Origin: Cudoniella acicularis
Lineage: Eukaryota; Ascomycota; Leotiomycetes; Helotiales; Helotiaceae
Direction of reading: 5' to 3'
Assembly: GCA_013054445.1 (NCBI GenBank)
Contig: JAAMPI010000019.1
Location: 33,455 to 97,454, forward strand
DNA length: 64,000 nucleotides
Shown: positions 11,282-24,025 of the stretch, piece after piece
Position numbering within the stretch: position 1 is the stretch's first letter
How the letters are laid out: each line of letters opens with the position of its first letter
The notes under the pieces: generated by a model
What the model saw: only the letters and a program-made list of their open reading frames with translations
Database searches by the model: none
What the model was told of the DNA's origin: nothing
Translations under genes and position numbers: made by a program

Positions 11282-14095
11282 TTTGGTGGTTGTACGAGAT
11301 TGAGAAAAATGAAGATATAGAGTAGTGCTTGCTCAATGCTGAAATTAAATCCCAAACTTCCATAGCCCGGAATTTGTACTCCAGTTTGTTGGAACTAGAT
11401 GCTATTTGGGGCCTGTTGCATCTCACTCACCGCGGGTACCGATTTATTTCCAAACACTTGTCAGCACTCAGCCATCCTTCAGGATTTAACCTTATGTCAG
11501 GTCCACCTTCGTTTGATACCCGGATGGACAGAGAATGGGGCAAACACTGGCGGAGATGTAAATCGCATGTTTCGAAGAAGAGTTCTCATTGAGTCCAACA
11601 GCGCGATTTGGGTTGTCTGCACTAGCCAGCTCCTTTGTAGATTGTAGAGAGCACGTCATGCGAACACCAAGTCTGCTCGTCTTCCACTTGGGAAGCAAAA
11701 GTCTGGTTATGAAGCTTGTAGATAACTGTCAAAATATCAAAGTCTACCGTCACTTGGTTTTTGCATGCGTCATTGATGGCAACCATATGCCAAACAGCCC
11801 AAGCTTGAAAAGCCCAAAATCAAAGATGTTTTGGAAACGGAGAAACCAAGTCAAAACCCTGTTTTCGCCAGCAGAATTCCCAGTCCCGGACACATCTCCA
11901 GCAATCTGCTGCTCAAAGCGCTCTCTTGTATCCGTATGATGACGAGAAGCAATATATCAAATCAGCAGAGCCAAATTGTTCAGACGAGGCCAAGCAGAAT
12001 ATTACCCTGTCTCGCGACGAGGCACAGATATCCGCTCCACTGATGGAAACGAAGCACCGCTGCGGCTCCGTGGAAGTTTCGCAGATATCACATATGGGAT
12101 CCATCACTCTGCCGTCCCTGTCTACCTCGTGGTCATTTGTTGAACTCTTCTATTCGGGTGGGACCAAGTCGGCGTCTGCTGCATTTGAAGGCGACTGACA
12201 CGCCATTGCCGTTATCGGCGGGAAGCTCGGGCGTACCTCTATGCGATAGGCTTCGATTTTATGTGGTCTTGTCCTGCGGATGAAGATATTGGAACATCGG
12301 TAATGTTGGGAGTAGGACAACGAAGGGAGGGGTAATCAAGACGAGGATATCGCGGATTTGCACTTGGGGGTACGACTGCAAGACTCGTCAGCATATATCT
12401 TCACAGATCCTCAGGAGTTCCCGAGCTGGGTGTTTCTTTCGGAGCTGCGGTGTTTGGGGGTTTGTTTGGGTGTTGTTGTTCTCGAAAGCGGATCGTTTGT
12501 TGCAATCTGCGGCACAGGCACCTAAGCTAAGAAAATGTAAGCAGTGCTTTCTCTTCTTTCAACAGCACTATGCTCCTCGCACTACCGAACATCTCCCGTG
12601 CCCAGCAGATATCCCCAGAGTCCAGACGCCAGATAGGCTCCATTCCCAGAGATGCGAGAATTGTGTCTTTACCACCGCCGGTCGCGGAACGACGGGAGCA
12701 GCCCACTGTCGATAGGGTCGTTCAGAGCCGAAGACAACAAAATACTACCTCGAAGCCATCCTCTGATCGAATCGGACGAGAAGATGTGCAGTACCAATCT
12801 GCAGGAACATGCAACGCGCAATCGAGATGGAGCTTCGGCTGAACCAGCGGCGAAATCGAGATAAAAATGCCTATCGGCCCAAGCCTAGGTGGTGGCTGGC
12901 AGCTGGCTCGAAGGCCTCAACCTCTCCCTCGTCCACCTCGCGATGTCCTCATCTTGCATATGGCCTCGGTTCCTGGGGCTTGGGGAGTCAATTAGGCAGG
13001 GAACTCGGATAATGGGGAATGAGGGGACCATAACCAGAACCATTCTCGGGTGAAAGCGTGGGAGAGGTGCATTCCGAGTCATTGTCGAGATGGCTGCCAG
13101 CACCGGCGTCGAGATATGACTCGGGGGCCTAACTGCTGTTCCAACGGCTGTGGTCAGTGATGCCGCCTTCAGAACCGTCACTCAAATATAACCCATTAAC
13201 TTGGTTTTGACAGCGGTGACAATCCCTGCAGCAATAGCATGCAATATCCTCTCCCCACTCCCGGCACTGGATTGATTACTGAAAACACCATCCATTGTTC
13301 CAAGTTTCATCGCAATTGTTTATTACACGGTTCACTTCCACTGTTCACACTAGATTTTCATGTTGGATTCTTACTCCTAGCAAAATTTCAGATTTTGTCT
13401 ACACTCCTCTCCAAGCGGAGAGAAGCACCACTCAACCCCGCTTGGCAGAGTCCAAAAACCGCCCTTATCCTGTTGGTAATGGTTTGTAATTTCCCCTAAC
13501 TTTCTTGATGGTATATCTTCGGAAGTTTGCCAACTGAGCGGTCCAGCAATCGGCAACGGGTGGAAAGTATATTCCCTGCATTGTTCGGGGAGGGGAGCGG
13601 GGTAACAAAGTTAGTGGAGCAAGTTAAGCAATGCGGAGTCGAAAGTTCGGCCCTTCTCTCCTCACGTACAGTTCCTATTCTTGCGGCATCCCCACAGCTG
13701 CCCCCGGGTCCTCCCCCATCATGCCTCCATTGTTCTCCATCCCCCATTGCGTGTCAAGAACTGCCCCACATCGAGGAAAATGGTTCATGCAAGCCGGGGC
13801 GGGTGAACTTCGGACTATGAAATGTCTGTTCATTAGTTTTGCTGCAAAACTGGAATCCTTGATGATCCAAAAGATGATTTTAAACTTTTGGGAAGATGGA
13901 GCGGGACAGTACGTTGAAATCGTCAGTATTGGCAGCGTTGAAAATTTTCGGGGCGACTGCGTCCACTTTTGATCGAAAACGTGCCATTACTCTTACTATG
14001 GCAGCCCTCATAAGTATAAAGTCACCATGCTGCCCTTTTGAAACTGTTCAATCTCATCCAGAGTCACCCTCCTTGTATTCTGACGCCCCAGCAAA
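11282..14095. other. Large stretch without a recognisable gene
   Basis: About 2.8 kb hold only short frames with no recognisable motif and no consistent splice pattern. They may be remnants of decayed genes. The right part is the GH3 promoter: a TATAAA box at 14015-14020 lies 76-81 nt before the ATG, and a GCGGGG hexamer (13597-13602) fits the CreA carbon-repression consensus SYGGRG. That site is suggestive only. Confidence 0.4.
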
Positions 14096-16590
14096 ATGTT
14101 TTCATCAGTTTTGCGCCTGGCGACTTTGTTCGCAACGGCCTCCGCCATTGTAGAGCCGTTAAATACCACCATCTTGGGTCCATATGGTTCTGTCCCTCCT
14201 GTATACCCGTCTCGTGAGTCCTCCTTTTGCATTCATTCCAATCTCACTCATCTGACATTTAACATAGCCAATGCAACTGGTGCGGGTGGTTGGGAGGATG
14301 CACTCGCAAAAGCCAAGGCTTTTGTTACCGAATTGACACTCGAGGAGAAGTCCGGTATGGTAACTGGAATTCCCGGACCCTGTGTTGGCAATATCATTGC
14401 AATTCCAAGACTTGGTTTTGGAGGACTTTGCCTTCAAGATGGACCTCTTGCTATCAGAATCGTCGATTATGCCAGTGTCTTCCCGGCGGGTGTTTCCGCA
14501 GCAGCATCGTTCGACAGGCAACTGATCTATGAACGTGGAGTTGCCATGGGCGCTGAATTCCGAGGAAAGGGAGCTCACATTGCTCTTGGGTATGTCTCAT
14601 TCCGAAATCTTAAATTCTTGATCCCTTGCTAATTCTAAACAGTCCCGTGGCCGGCCCTCTTGGTCGAAGTGCCTATGCCGGTCGCAACTGGGAAGGGTTC
14701 TCTCCTGATCCTTACCTGACTGGTGTGGCTATGGAAGAAACCATCCTCGGTCTCCAAAGTAATGGACTCCAATCTTGTGCCAAGCACTGGGTTGCTTATG
14801 AACAAGAAACCCAACGCAACCCGACATACGACACCAGTGGAAATCTTCTTCAAGAATCAGTGTCCTCCAACTTGGATGACAGAACCATGCATGAATTGTA
14901 CATGTGGCCCTTTGCCAATGCTGTTCGTGCTGGTGTCTCAAGCATCATGTGCAGCTACAATAGAATCAACGGATCATACGCCTGCGAGAATTCGAAGGCT
15001 CTGAACGGACTGATGAAGGAGGAGCTCGGCTTTCAAGGCTACGTGATGAGCGATTGGGGCGGAACTCATTCCGGATTGTCTTCTATTGAGGGCGGCTTGG
15101 ATATGAATATGCCTGGTGGTCTCGGTCTCTATGGGTTGATATTCGGCGCTAATAGCTCCTACTTTGGAGGCAATGTCACAACTGCTGTCAACAATGGAAC
15201 CCTCGATGTCACACGGTTGGACGACATGGTTACCAGAATCATGACCCCTTACTACTATCTCGGCCAAGATAGAGACTATCCTTTGATCGACCCCTCCACC
15301 GCCGACCTCAACACTTTCTCGCCCAGGTCTACATGGTTCACAGATTTTGTTCTCAACGGAACTCGGGATGTCGATGTTCGAGCCGATCACGCTGCCATTA
15401 TCCGAGAAATGGGTGCGGCCTCTACTGTCCTTCTCAAGAATGTCAACAATGCTTTGCCGCTCAAGTCTCCCAAATCGATCATCGTTTTCGGAAATGATGC
15501 CAGCGAAGATACCGAAGGATACTACAACCAGGCCGACTTCGAGTTTGGTACTCTTTCTGTTGGCGGTGGATCCGGAACTGGACGATTGACCTATCTCGTG
15601 ACTCCCCTCGAAGCAATCAAAGCCAAGGCTCAGGCCGACGGAGCTCTTGTTCAGCAATTCCTCAACAACACTTTGATTGCCACGACAAATATTTCCACAT
15701 TGACCATCCCTCAATCGCCGGACGTATGCCTGGTTTTTCTCAAGACTTGGGCAGAGGAAGGTGCCGATCGAACTTCACTAGATACTGACTGGTATGGAAA
15801 CGAAGTTGTCGAAAGTGTTGCCTCTTACTGCAATAATACAGTTGTGGTAACGCATTCATCTGGCATCAACAACCTCCCTTGGGCCGATCATGAAAATGTC
15901 ACGGCCATTATCGCTGCTCATTACCCCGGTCAGGAGTCTGGAAATGTCATCGCGGATATTTTATATGGTGTTTCTAACCCATCTGGCAAGCTGCCATACA
16001 CCATTGCTTTGGAGATTGATGACTACAATGCCCCCCCAATCACCGCTGTCAACTCCACCGATCCTTACGCTTGGCAAGCATATTTTGATGAGAAGCTCGA
16101 GATCGATTATCGATATTTTGATGCGCAAAACATGTCTGTTCGATATGAATTTGGTTTTGGTCTATCATATACAAACTTTTCGCTTTCTGGATTGACTGTT
16201 GCAAAGTCTGACAACTCCACTGTGTCATCTGTTGCAGCCGCACAAGATACTGTTCCAGGCGGAAATCCAGGTCTCTGGGAAACTTTATACACAGTCAGTG
16301 TTGGAGTTGCCAACACAGGAGCCGTCAGTGGGGCGACAGTTCCACAGCTGTACATTACGCTGCCCTCATCCGCCCCCGCTGGTACACCCCCAAAGCAACT
16401 CCGTGGCTTCGAGAAAGTGAATCTTGCGGTTGGTGGAGCGCAAACCGTTGAGTTCCCCTTAATGAGGAGGGATTTGAGTTACTGGGATATTGTCGCTCAG
16501 GATTGGGTCATTCCGTCTGGCGAGTTTACTGTTAGCGTTGGATTTAGCAGTCGTGATATCAAGCTGACGGAAAGTATGACTGTTCTCTAA
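14096..16590 (+). CDS. Secreted GH3 beta-glucosidase
   Basis: Exons 14096-14213, 14268-14589 and 14643-16590 give 795 aa. The introns (54 and 53 nt) have GTGAGT/GTATGT donors; the second has a GCTAAT branch. The signal peptide is MFSSVLRLATLFATASA. Domains run in GH3 order. The (beta/alpha)8-like domain has GPLGRSAYAGRNWEGF, KHWVAYEQE, SYNRING and the nucleophile motif VMSDWGG (Asp near residue 284). The alpha/beta sandwich follows (STVLLKNVNNALPL, IIVFGNDA). A C-terminal fibronectin-III-like domain ends the protein (KQLRGFEKVNL ... GEFTVSVGFSSRD). Length and residues match intact secreted fungal cellobiases, which release glucose from cellobiose and short cello-oligosaccharides. Many N-x-S/T sites fit a secreted glycoprotein. 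The sugar transporter 0.5 kb downstream on the same strand suggests paired function. Confidence 0.95.
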
Positions 16591-17123
16591 TGGGCAGCAA
16601 CGGTGATGGATGGCATAATGATTAATGACAATTCTTTTTCCACAATCATTTTCGTTCATGGGTTATGCTTTCTTCGGCTCTTTTCATCGCAGAGGTCCTC
16701 TATCTTTTAGGTTCAGGTGGGTAAAACTGTGCGTGTCCTCAACCAATTCTCTGGGATATTTGAACAATGGAAGGCTGAACTTGCGGGCCTCTGCAAATCA
16801 TGATTTGTAAGACTTACATCCAGTACATTGGGAGTACTTGACTGGTAGAAGTTGCAGGACAATAAGTACCGAAAACGAATCAAAGTGCGGGGCACTCCAC
16901 ATCCCGTGGAATTATCCCCAACCCCTGAAGCGCGCGACCGGATCAGCTTCCCATAAAGAACTTCTAACAAGTAAGCAGGACATTTTTTCCAATTTTATCA
17001 ACAACTTAATCTCATAGATACCACGACTGAGAAGTATAAATTGTTGGCAGCATCACCCCAACCTCTCGTGGATACATACTTCTTACAGGCAGACGCGTGC
17101 CCTACACTTGAAGTCTATAGAAG
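16591..17123 (+). promoter_or_regulatory. GH3-to-transporter intergenic region
   Basis: No gene. A GCGGGG hexamer (16887-16892) fits the SYGGRG CreA consensus 232-237 nt before the transporter ATG. A similar hexamer lies upstream of the GH3 gene, so shared carbon repression is possible but unproven. Confidence 0.3.
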
Positions 17124-18775
17124 ATGGAGGCCATATCACAACCCGTTCGTGGCCGCCTCTCCACAATGTGGGAGGAGAAGAGGGTTATCATTATCTGCTT
17201 CCTTATTGGCTTCGCTCAATTTCAATATGGGTACGATTCAGCAGCTGTCGCGGGATTTCAAAGCATGCCAGGCTTCCTACGCGTTTTTGGATATCCTGAA
17301 GTAAGTCACTCTGAAGCAATGCAGGTTGCCTCGATACATTCCTTTGCTCCGCTGGCTTCGTGGTTTTTCATCATCGGTGCTTGATCTTCGCTAATGAAGA
17401 ACTTTAGCCACATATCACCATTGGTTACAATATTAGTACCAAAGTCCAGCGATTGATCCAAAGTTTGATGAACGTGGGTGGCTTGGTTGCTTCTTTCGGA
17501 GTTTATGCCCTCGGACCTCGTGCAAGCCGTCGACTCGGTATCTGGATTGCGTGTGCCGTTGGACTTGTCGCCATCTCGGTTCAAATTGGCTCCACAACGA
17601 TAGGAGCTCTATATGCTGGGAGATTTCTACTTGGAGTATCTAATGCATTTTACCTCACATTTTCTGTCACATACATGAGCGAAATAGCTCCAGCCCATCT
17701 TCGTGGCTCTGTGGTTGGCATGGTCACATTTCACACATCTCTTGGAGCACTTTTCGGCATTCTTGTCGACAACTACACTAATGAGTCTCTCGAGCGGAAA
17801 TCCTACCAAATTCCCCTGGGCGTAATGTACATCATTCCACTTTTCCTGGCGACAACTCTCATCTTCTTACCAGACACGCCTCGTTATTACATCTCCCGTG
17901 GCGAACACGACAACGCAGTTTTATCAATCAGAAAAACACGTGGCCTCACAAACATGAACCATATTCTTGCAGAGGTTTCGGATATTCAAGCCGCATGGGA
18001 TAAGGAACAAGAGCTGCATGGAAGCGCGCAAATAATGGATATGTTTCGTGGAAGTGATCTTCGGCGTACATTGATCACCTTCGGGGCATCGGTTGGCCAA
18101 ACTGCAACCGGAGTTGTATTTCTCGCTGGCTACTCCGTTTACTTTTACGTCCAGGCTCGCATCGGAACACCATTTGTGTGGGTTATGGTTGGACTCGCTA
18201 TTGCTCTCACTGGAAATATGGGTTCATTCCCCGCCATGAGATTTCTTAACCGCCGGCCCTTGCTCATCACCTGCTCCATCATATCCTCAATAATGATGTT
18301 TGCCATGGCAATTGTCTACACCAAATCAGCACTTGGCTCCTCATCCGCCGGCAAAGCCCTCGTCGGCCTCAGCATCGTCTACACCTGGATCTACGGCGTA
18401 GGACAAGGGCCCGTCCTCTGGGCCATCACCTCCGAAATTCCCTCGCAGCGACTCCGATCCCAGACCGTAGGTATCGCCAGCGGAATCAACTTCATTTTCG
18501 CCTGGCTTTGCTCATTCTTCACTCCATACTTCATCAATCACGACGCACTCAATTGGGGTCCGAAATATGGTTATATTTGGGGCGCTAGCAATGTGATTCT
18601 CGTGCTTTGGATATTCTTTTTTGTTCCCGAGACGAAGGGGAGGAGTTTGGAGCAGTTGGATGAGTTGTTCCAGAAGGGAGTGCCGACTTGGAAGTTTGAG
18701 GGTTATGTTACGGATCATCAGCTTGTGGATGCGGCTGCGGATAAAGAAGTTGAGGGGGAAATTGGAAAGGAATGA
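17124..18775 (+). CDS. MFS sugar transporter
   Basis: Exons 17124-17300 and 17408-18775 with a 107-nt intron (GTAAGT, branch CGCTAATG, TAG); 514 aa. Hallmarks of the fungal sugar porter family are present. The first helix contains GFAQFQYGYDSAAVAGFQ. The loop-2 region reads LGPRASRRLG. The E-x-APxxxRG motif reads MSEIAPAHLRGS. PDTPRYYISRG precedes the central loop. The C-terminal signature is FFFVPETKGRSLEQLDELF. Twelve hydrophobic segments fit the profile. It should import hexoses or oligosaccharides across the plasma membrane; the substrate cannot be read from sequence. Its position after a secreted beta-glucosidase suggests glucose or cellobiose uptake. Confidence 0.93.
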
Positions 18776-20124
18776 GAGGGACTACACTTTTTTTATTTTT
18801 AAACCATGGATTTGAATACAGCAACTGCAATATGTAATGCAGTTACAGGTCCGATGGCTCTTTTTCTCTTGTTTATAAGTACGTTTATTCCTTAGGACTT
18901 GAAGTCTTTGCCTTCTTACCCGAGTGCATGTAGCTGTCATATGCAGTACTAATAATACTAACCAGTATACTTGAGTGATAAACAGAGCGGTCTGGGATGT
19001 CTCTCTCTCAGCGCCAAAAATGCATAGCGCCTTACAGCCGTGGGGCGATTACTGAGGCCATCCTGGCTATGTCTATTATCAATTGTTATTACAGATTTTA
19101 CTTCTGCAACGCAAATCGCTGGGCAGTTAAGCTGCTTTACTGTGAGGGCCTATATAGGCTCGTCTATGATTTTGAAATCCATTCTCACGAGTAATCATTG
19201 ACCTATAGTACGTCGTTTTCCAAATGTGAAATACTGATTGCGAAAGAAAATCTGGAATAGCTTCAACTTTTAAGCAATAGCAAATCTTATTGGGAAAAGC
19301 TTGGTCAGGTCCGAAATAAACCTTGCAGGCAGTTACTACTGGATGCAAACTCTATAAGACTCCTGAGAGGGATCGAATCTGAGGTCCCACAGTGTTATCT
19401 CCAAAGGATTACTGTTTCAACGAATCACACACATCTGGATCTCAGGTATTTTGATTAAAGAGCACCAAAGTTGTCTAGTGACATTTCAATCTAGCCAAAT
19501 CCAACAATTAGCAAGCTTTATTTCCAAACCTAAGAATCTCATACGCTGAATTATACCGCCCTAACTTGGTCCGATTAGGGACCTCGCTGCACTGCCCCTG
19601 ACCAAACCAAAAATGCTTTTAGTAGCAGCCAACGAAAATCGCTGTACCGAAATAATACGATTCCCCGACGATAGAAGTCCTCCGAAACGGTTGGATAGGG
19701 TCATAATCAGTGAAGAACTTCAGCCTAGCCTCCTCCGTGACCGAGGGCCCTCCCCCTTTATCATTAACTAATCTATCCCTAGCCGTAAGACAAGCCACAT
19801 GGTCAACCCCGACAAGTGCGTCGAGGTAAGCATAATTTTCTATGAATAATAGGTGTTAGAGCGGGTCTGCTCCTCAAACATGCTTTTCGGTATTTCACTG
19901 ACTATCATCACTTTCACTAGTATTCTATTATACGGAAAAGGATAATTCAACCTAAATTACAATGACATTCTTAATAAAATCGAATTTTAAGTTGAAGTTT
20001 AATTGAAACATTTTTCTATTTTTTTGAAATATTAGCATTTATGCTACTTTTATTTATGGTAGACAAATATTAGGCAAAAGAGAATTCAATTTATTAAAGG
20101 AAATTCGTGTAGTTGAAAATTTAT
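18776..20124. other. Intergenic, no gene seen
   Basis: Nothing recognisable. A GATCGAATC string near 19370 matches the Pol III B-box pattern but has no tRNA around it. Confidence 0.5.
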
Positions 20125-21545
20125 CTATGACTTTCCACTTAAGACCATCAAATCTTTAAGTGACTTAATATCCCAGTTACCCGTGTTATCTTCCATCGAC
20201 TTCCCCGAGGCCAATTCGCTTTCCCATGCAATAAGAATATCCAGATTGACACCCAGGCCCTCATCACTTTCATTTCCACTCAACATGTCCTCCTGAAGTC
20301 CTACAGGCCGCGGACTCAAAACCTCCTCCACACACCACATTTCACCGCTACCGACCAAAATAGCAACCTCCTCCTTGGACAGATCAACAGCATATCTCGG
20401 TCTCGGGCCTAGCCTCTCACCAATATCCACCTCAAAATTTTCAATGTCATAGTAGTCGTCCACGCGTCGGCCTTCCTCATCGAAATATGGACATGTCTCG
20501 CTGGGATTGATGTAGCTATTGCTGGATCGCAGGGCTAGGAGATGTCTAGTCAAAGTTAGAAAGAGGACGAAGGGTGTGAGGGCTTGTTGGGGGATGGAGG
20601 TCATGATGCGGCTGAGAAGTATAACGAGGACTTTGCGTTTAGTAGGGGAAGCGCTGTAATCGTGATTGCTAGCGGCGGTAAGGGTTAGGATGCGGAGGAG
20701 GGGATGGTAAATCTTTGGCTCCTTTGGCTTTCGGGGGAGCCTGGAGCGAGGTTGCATTTGCAATTGGGAGTTCCGTAGATATCGAGACAGGTTGAGGAGG
20801 AATGGTGGATCCGTTGGCATGTTTTTGGGCTCTTGTGGATCTCGAAAAGTGTAGAAAGTTTATGAAAACCTTACGGAGGCTGCGATGGCCTTGTTCAGGC
20901 GGCTGGCATTGTGGTTTTGATACCTATTGTTTGGCTTGGGCTAGAACATCTCGTTGTGCGTTGGAATTGATATCAGCTCTAATAGCAGCAGTTTCGTCTT
21001 CATGCTTATTCGGCTCGTTCAGTGACAAGGAGTGGATATCAGAGAGAAGAAGAGTGAAATTGTCCGTAAATTTGAGGGCAATTTGTGGGTTATAACTGTT
21101 ACACTGGTAATGAGAAAGAGTGGCACTGAGCACCTCGAGATGAAAGAGATATGGGTATTTTGCTTGACAGGAGCCGCCATTGGACTAACTTTCCCATTTT
21201 GAGCGTCGAGTGTAGTCGTGTACTTCTCTTGATTGCCAGGAATAAGAGGGTGAAGAGGAGTGATAATGTTGCACGTTGCCTTTCGAACCGAGTCATCAGC
21301 ATCGAGGAAGTTGTTTTTAACTCGTTCGATTACTTCGACGACGCAACAGGGTAGTGGATATCTATCTAGGTACCATCCTTCCCATGGATTGAAGGCGATT
21401 CGGTATTCGTCGTAGTGGCTCCGGTGCCAAGGACCTGGATTTATGTTAGTGCAAAAAGGGAGGTTCCAGTACGTGGCTTGCCGGTTTTGTGCCCTCAGGT
21501 ATATGGGACTGATGCACAGACATAGCTATGACCCAAGGAGAAATG
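20125..21545 (-). CDS. Unrecognised multi-exon gene
   Basis: The last exon is clear (stop at 20125, open to at least 20820, about 230 codons). It has an acidic tail containing NLDILIAWESELA and NWDIKSLKDLMVLSG. Further upstream on the same strand lie stretches that look coding, in changing frames: ATYWNLPFCTN / PWHRSHYDEYRIAFNPWEGW / DRYPLPCCVVEVIERVKNN (about 21330-21500), and KYPYLFHLEVLSATLSHYQ with the following 50 residues (about 20924-21165). They suggest at least three or four exons, but I could not fix all junctions or the start. No domain is recognised. The span is approximate at the 5' end, and a pseudogene is possible. Confidence 0.4.
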
Positions 21546-21905
21546 TCATTTTCAGCTAAATTTGTGTTGGTGATGCAGACGGGTCTTGGGGGAGCATCTT
21601 ACCATTGCTGTTTGCAAAAGAGGTTGCTCTGTCCTGGCACTCATTGGAAGAGTTCGAAGAGTCAGTAAGTATGGAAGGAACCACTACGGCAGAATCAGCT
21701 GGATGTAAGAGTAGGGGCCATTACTCTACGACCACTTAAGCAAGACGCGTCGACGCGTCGATTTTTCGATGCCTTCCTTTTATAATTTATCCTTAAATCA
21801 ACCATCAATACAAATCCCTTAATATCAAAGATGCAAGACTCAATCCTATCAAGTCCTCTTCGAGACAATCCGGATAGCGATTGGCATACTCCTGTGCGCG
21901 TAGTA
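21546..21905. other. Short intergenic stretch
   Basis: No gene seen. It includes an ACGCGTCGACGCGTCG motif near 21748. The target TA of the next transposon is at 21904-21905. Confidence 0.4.
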
Positions 21906-22643
21906 AGTCCCCACCCCATTTGGGCCACCCCCCCCATTTGGGACACCTTGCTTAGCTCACCGCCACTCCCCACCCACTCACTTTAAATAATTATATCTTT
22001 ACAACACCTTATTTAATATCTTTTAAATTTGGCACATTTTTTGATTCGATCATAAAGAGTATATATACCGAAGAAGGCGTCATACGAGGACTCGAGGACA
22101 TCATAAATAGCGCGTCTGTATGAAAAGCTAGTCTTAACTATAGAGTTCCGAGGTCTACACTTTAGAATCGTATTAAAGGCCACGAATCGTCTCGAGAAGC
22201 AGCTATACCTCTTTAGAAGCTTTCCCCGGTTTAGAAAAAACGTTTGAATACAGGCCGAGGCAATTGCCTGATTAGGCGAGTCCGATCTGCTAACCTACTA
22301 AAAGCTCTTTAGGAAGATTGTAAAAGGGTTTGACGAGAAGGACTATGCTTTAGCACAGGCAGGGCTTCGAATTAAACAGTTAGAAGCTCGGGTCGAGCAA
22401 TTAGAGCCTAGGAAAAGACGGAAGGTTCAGACTAGTCCGAATTCCAAGTTGTAGACATCTAGGCCATTAAAAAGGCTTAGATCGAGGCAGGAGATCGTGA
22501 AATTGATAAGGATGAATCTAATTCGTCTATAGAATCTATAGCTACAAGCGATTGTATAGAAGTTCAAGATTTGTCGAGTTAATAGGGTTGGAAGTAGGTG
22601 GGCTAGAATTAAGCGGGGTGTCCCAAATGGGGGGGCGGGGACT
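21906..22643. mobile_element. Short non-autonomous pogo/Fot1-like element
   Basis: The 738-bp unit is bounded by inverted ends AGTCCCCACCCC... and AGTCCCCGCCCC... (right end reversed), each followed by a CATTTGGGACACC block. It is flanked by TA on both sides (21904-21905, 22644-22645), the target duplication of the Tc1/mariner superfamily. The interior keeps only a degraded C-terminal piece of transposase: an RIKQLEARVEQL coil followed by RKRRKVQTSPNSKL, like the tail of Fot1/pogo DDE_1 transposases, then stops. The DDE core is absent, so the copy cannot move by itself. Confidence 0.65.
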
Positions 22644-22679
22644 TAATTCGAGCTTATGCACGCGATGGATTCTTATAAC

Positions 22680-23668
22680 GCGAAATCGTCGATAAGACTA
22701 TTGTACCATGACGGTCAATTCAGACGATATCAAGACAAGAATCTAGCCGACGATCATGAAAAAATAAAGTTTATAAGCCTTATTTAATGTCTATAAGAGA
22801 AATCCGCCGCTGTATTCGCTATATCGTAAAAGACTAGTCGACGCGCCGGCTATCAATTTCGCAGGTTAAAGCCTAGCTATGAGTGAAGGCCTCTGTTCGA
22901 ACCACCCGTCGAGAACTACGCCGCGTAGGCTACCGCCGCTGTATTACATGCCCTCGACCCTATATATCACGTAAGTAACCTAAGAAAAGACTGGGATTTG
23001 CGATGGAACACCGGTGGTGGGGGACATCGGACTATGTGGCACACAGGGAGGATGGTAAGGCCGGAGGCGACTAGCGGAAGGTTATTTGGCTAGATGAAGC
23101 TATATTCGAGGTTGGGAAGAGTAGAGGGATCTGGGTTATACGGAGGGTAGACGAAAAGCGCTATACGGATTATATAAAGTCCGTTTATAGGTTAGGGAGG
23201 GTTTCGGTCATGATTTATAGTGCTATTAGCTAGGACTATAAGTCGGAAATAGTCTTTATAGAGAAGCTTCCTAGATGTAAGGGTATTTGCTCTAAGGCCT
23301 ACCTCTAGGAAGTTTTATAACCTGTGGTTTTCCCGCTATTCGAGTAACTTAGGCTAGAGTATATCTTTATAGAAGACGGTATAAAGGTCTATACGGGGAA
23401 GGCCCGGCTTCCACGGCTATAGCACGGCATTCGTGGCTTTAATTAGCTACCTTGTTCGCTAGATTTAAACCTAATTAAGGAGATATAGCGGTGGATAAAA
23501 GAAAAGCTAAAGGAATTGCCGTATATGCTAAAAAAGAGGGGGAATTTGTACAAGGAGTTATAAAAGCTTTAGGATCGGGTAGATCCACGTGACTTCCAAC
23601 ATTATACCGAGTAATTAACTTGTAAAATTGAGGATATGATTAAAGTACGTGGATTAACTACTATTAAT
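22680..23668 (+). mobile_element. RIP-decayed Tc1/mariner transposase relic
   Basis: Translation gives a continuous but stop-riddled DDE_3 transposase. It shows WLDEAIFEVGKSRG (first D), VDEKRYTDYIKSVYR, KLPRCKGICSKAYL, FIEDGIKVYTGKARLP (second D), SLDLNLIKEI (eroded SPDLNPIE third-acid motif), and an end at RGLTTIN*. Several stops stand where Trp or Gln is expected (TGG or CAG read as TAG), the signature of C-to-T/G-to-A mutation. The 5' part (22680-23050) is more degraded. Boundaries and terminal repeats were not found, so the limits are approximate. Confidence 0.75.
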
Positions 23669-23814
23669 TGATTCACATTCTTGATTTTAAGTTAAAATAA
23701 TACAAATTGTGATTTTAGTGAGTTTTAAAAGTAAGAAGGTCATTTTCATAGCTCTCTCTTAGGTGTACGGAGAGTAAGAGCCCTAACTCTTACCTATAAT
23801 TTCTATAATAGATA

Positions 23815-24023
23815 GACTGCGTGATGGGTACCCGTACACGGACCAGTTGGTCCGTGCCTAGCCGTGCGTCGGGTAAAGCCCTAAGGTTTTTTTTAATAAA
23901 TATCGTATTTTCGTGATAGACCTGAAATTTCTAGTTCTGTCAAAAAATCCGTATTAAATTTGGCCTAGAAACAAAAGGGAAGCACAGCCAAACGGGTACC
24001 CGTGGGTTACCCATCACGCAGTC
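23815..24023. mobile_element. 209-bp MITE, copy A
   Basis: It has perfect 16-bp terminal inverted repeats (GACTGCGTGATGGGTA) and TA on both sides (23813-23814, 24024-24025). An inner palindromic stretch ACGGACCAGTTGGTCCGT is present. There is no coding capacity. A second copy of the same 209-bp length lies inverted at 51287-51495; the two differ at about a dozen positions, almost all transitions. The TA target suggests mobilisation by a Tc1/mariner transposase. Confidence 0.9.
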
Positions 24024-24025
24024 TA

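Noticed and set aside
19365..19380. Pol III B-box-like GATCGAATC, possible tRNA
   Set aside because: No A box or cloverleaf could be formed around it.
22888..22905. GTTCGAACC string, possible tRNA
   Set aside because: It lies within the decayed transposon area and has no tRNA arms.
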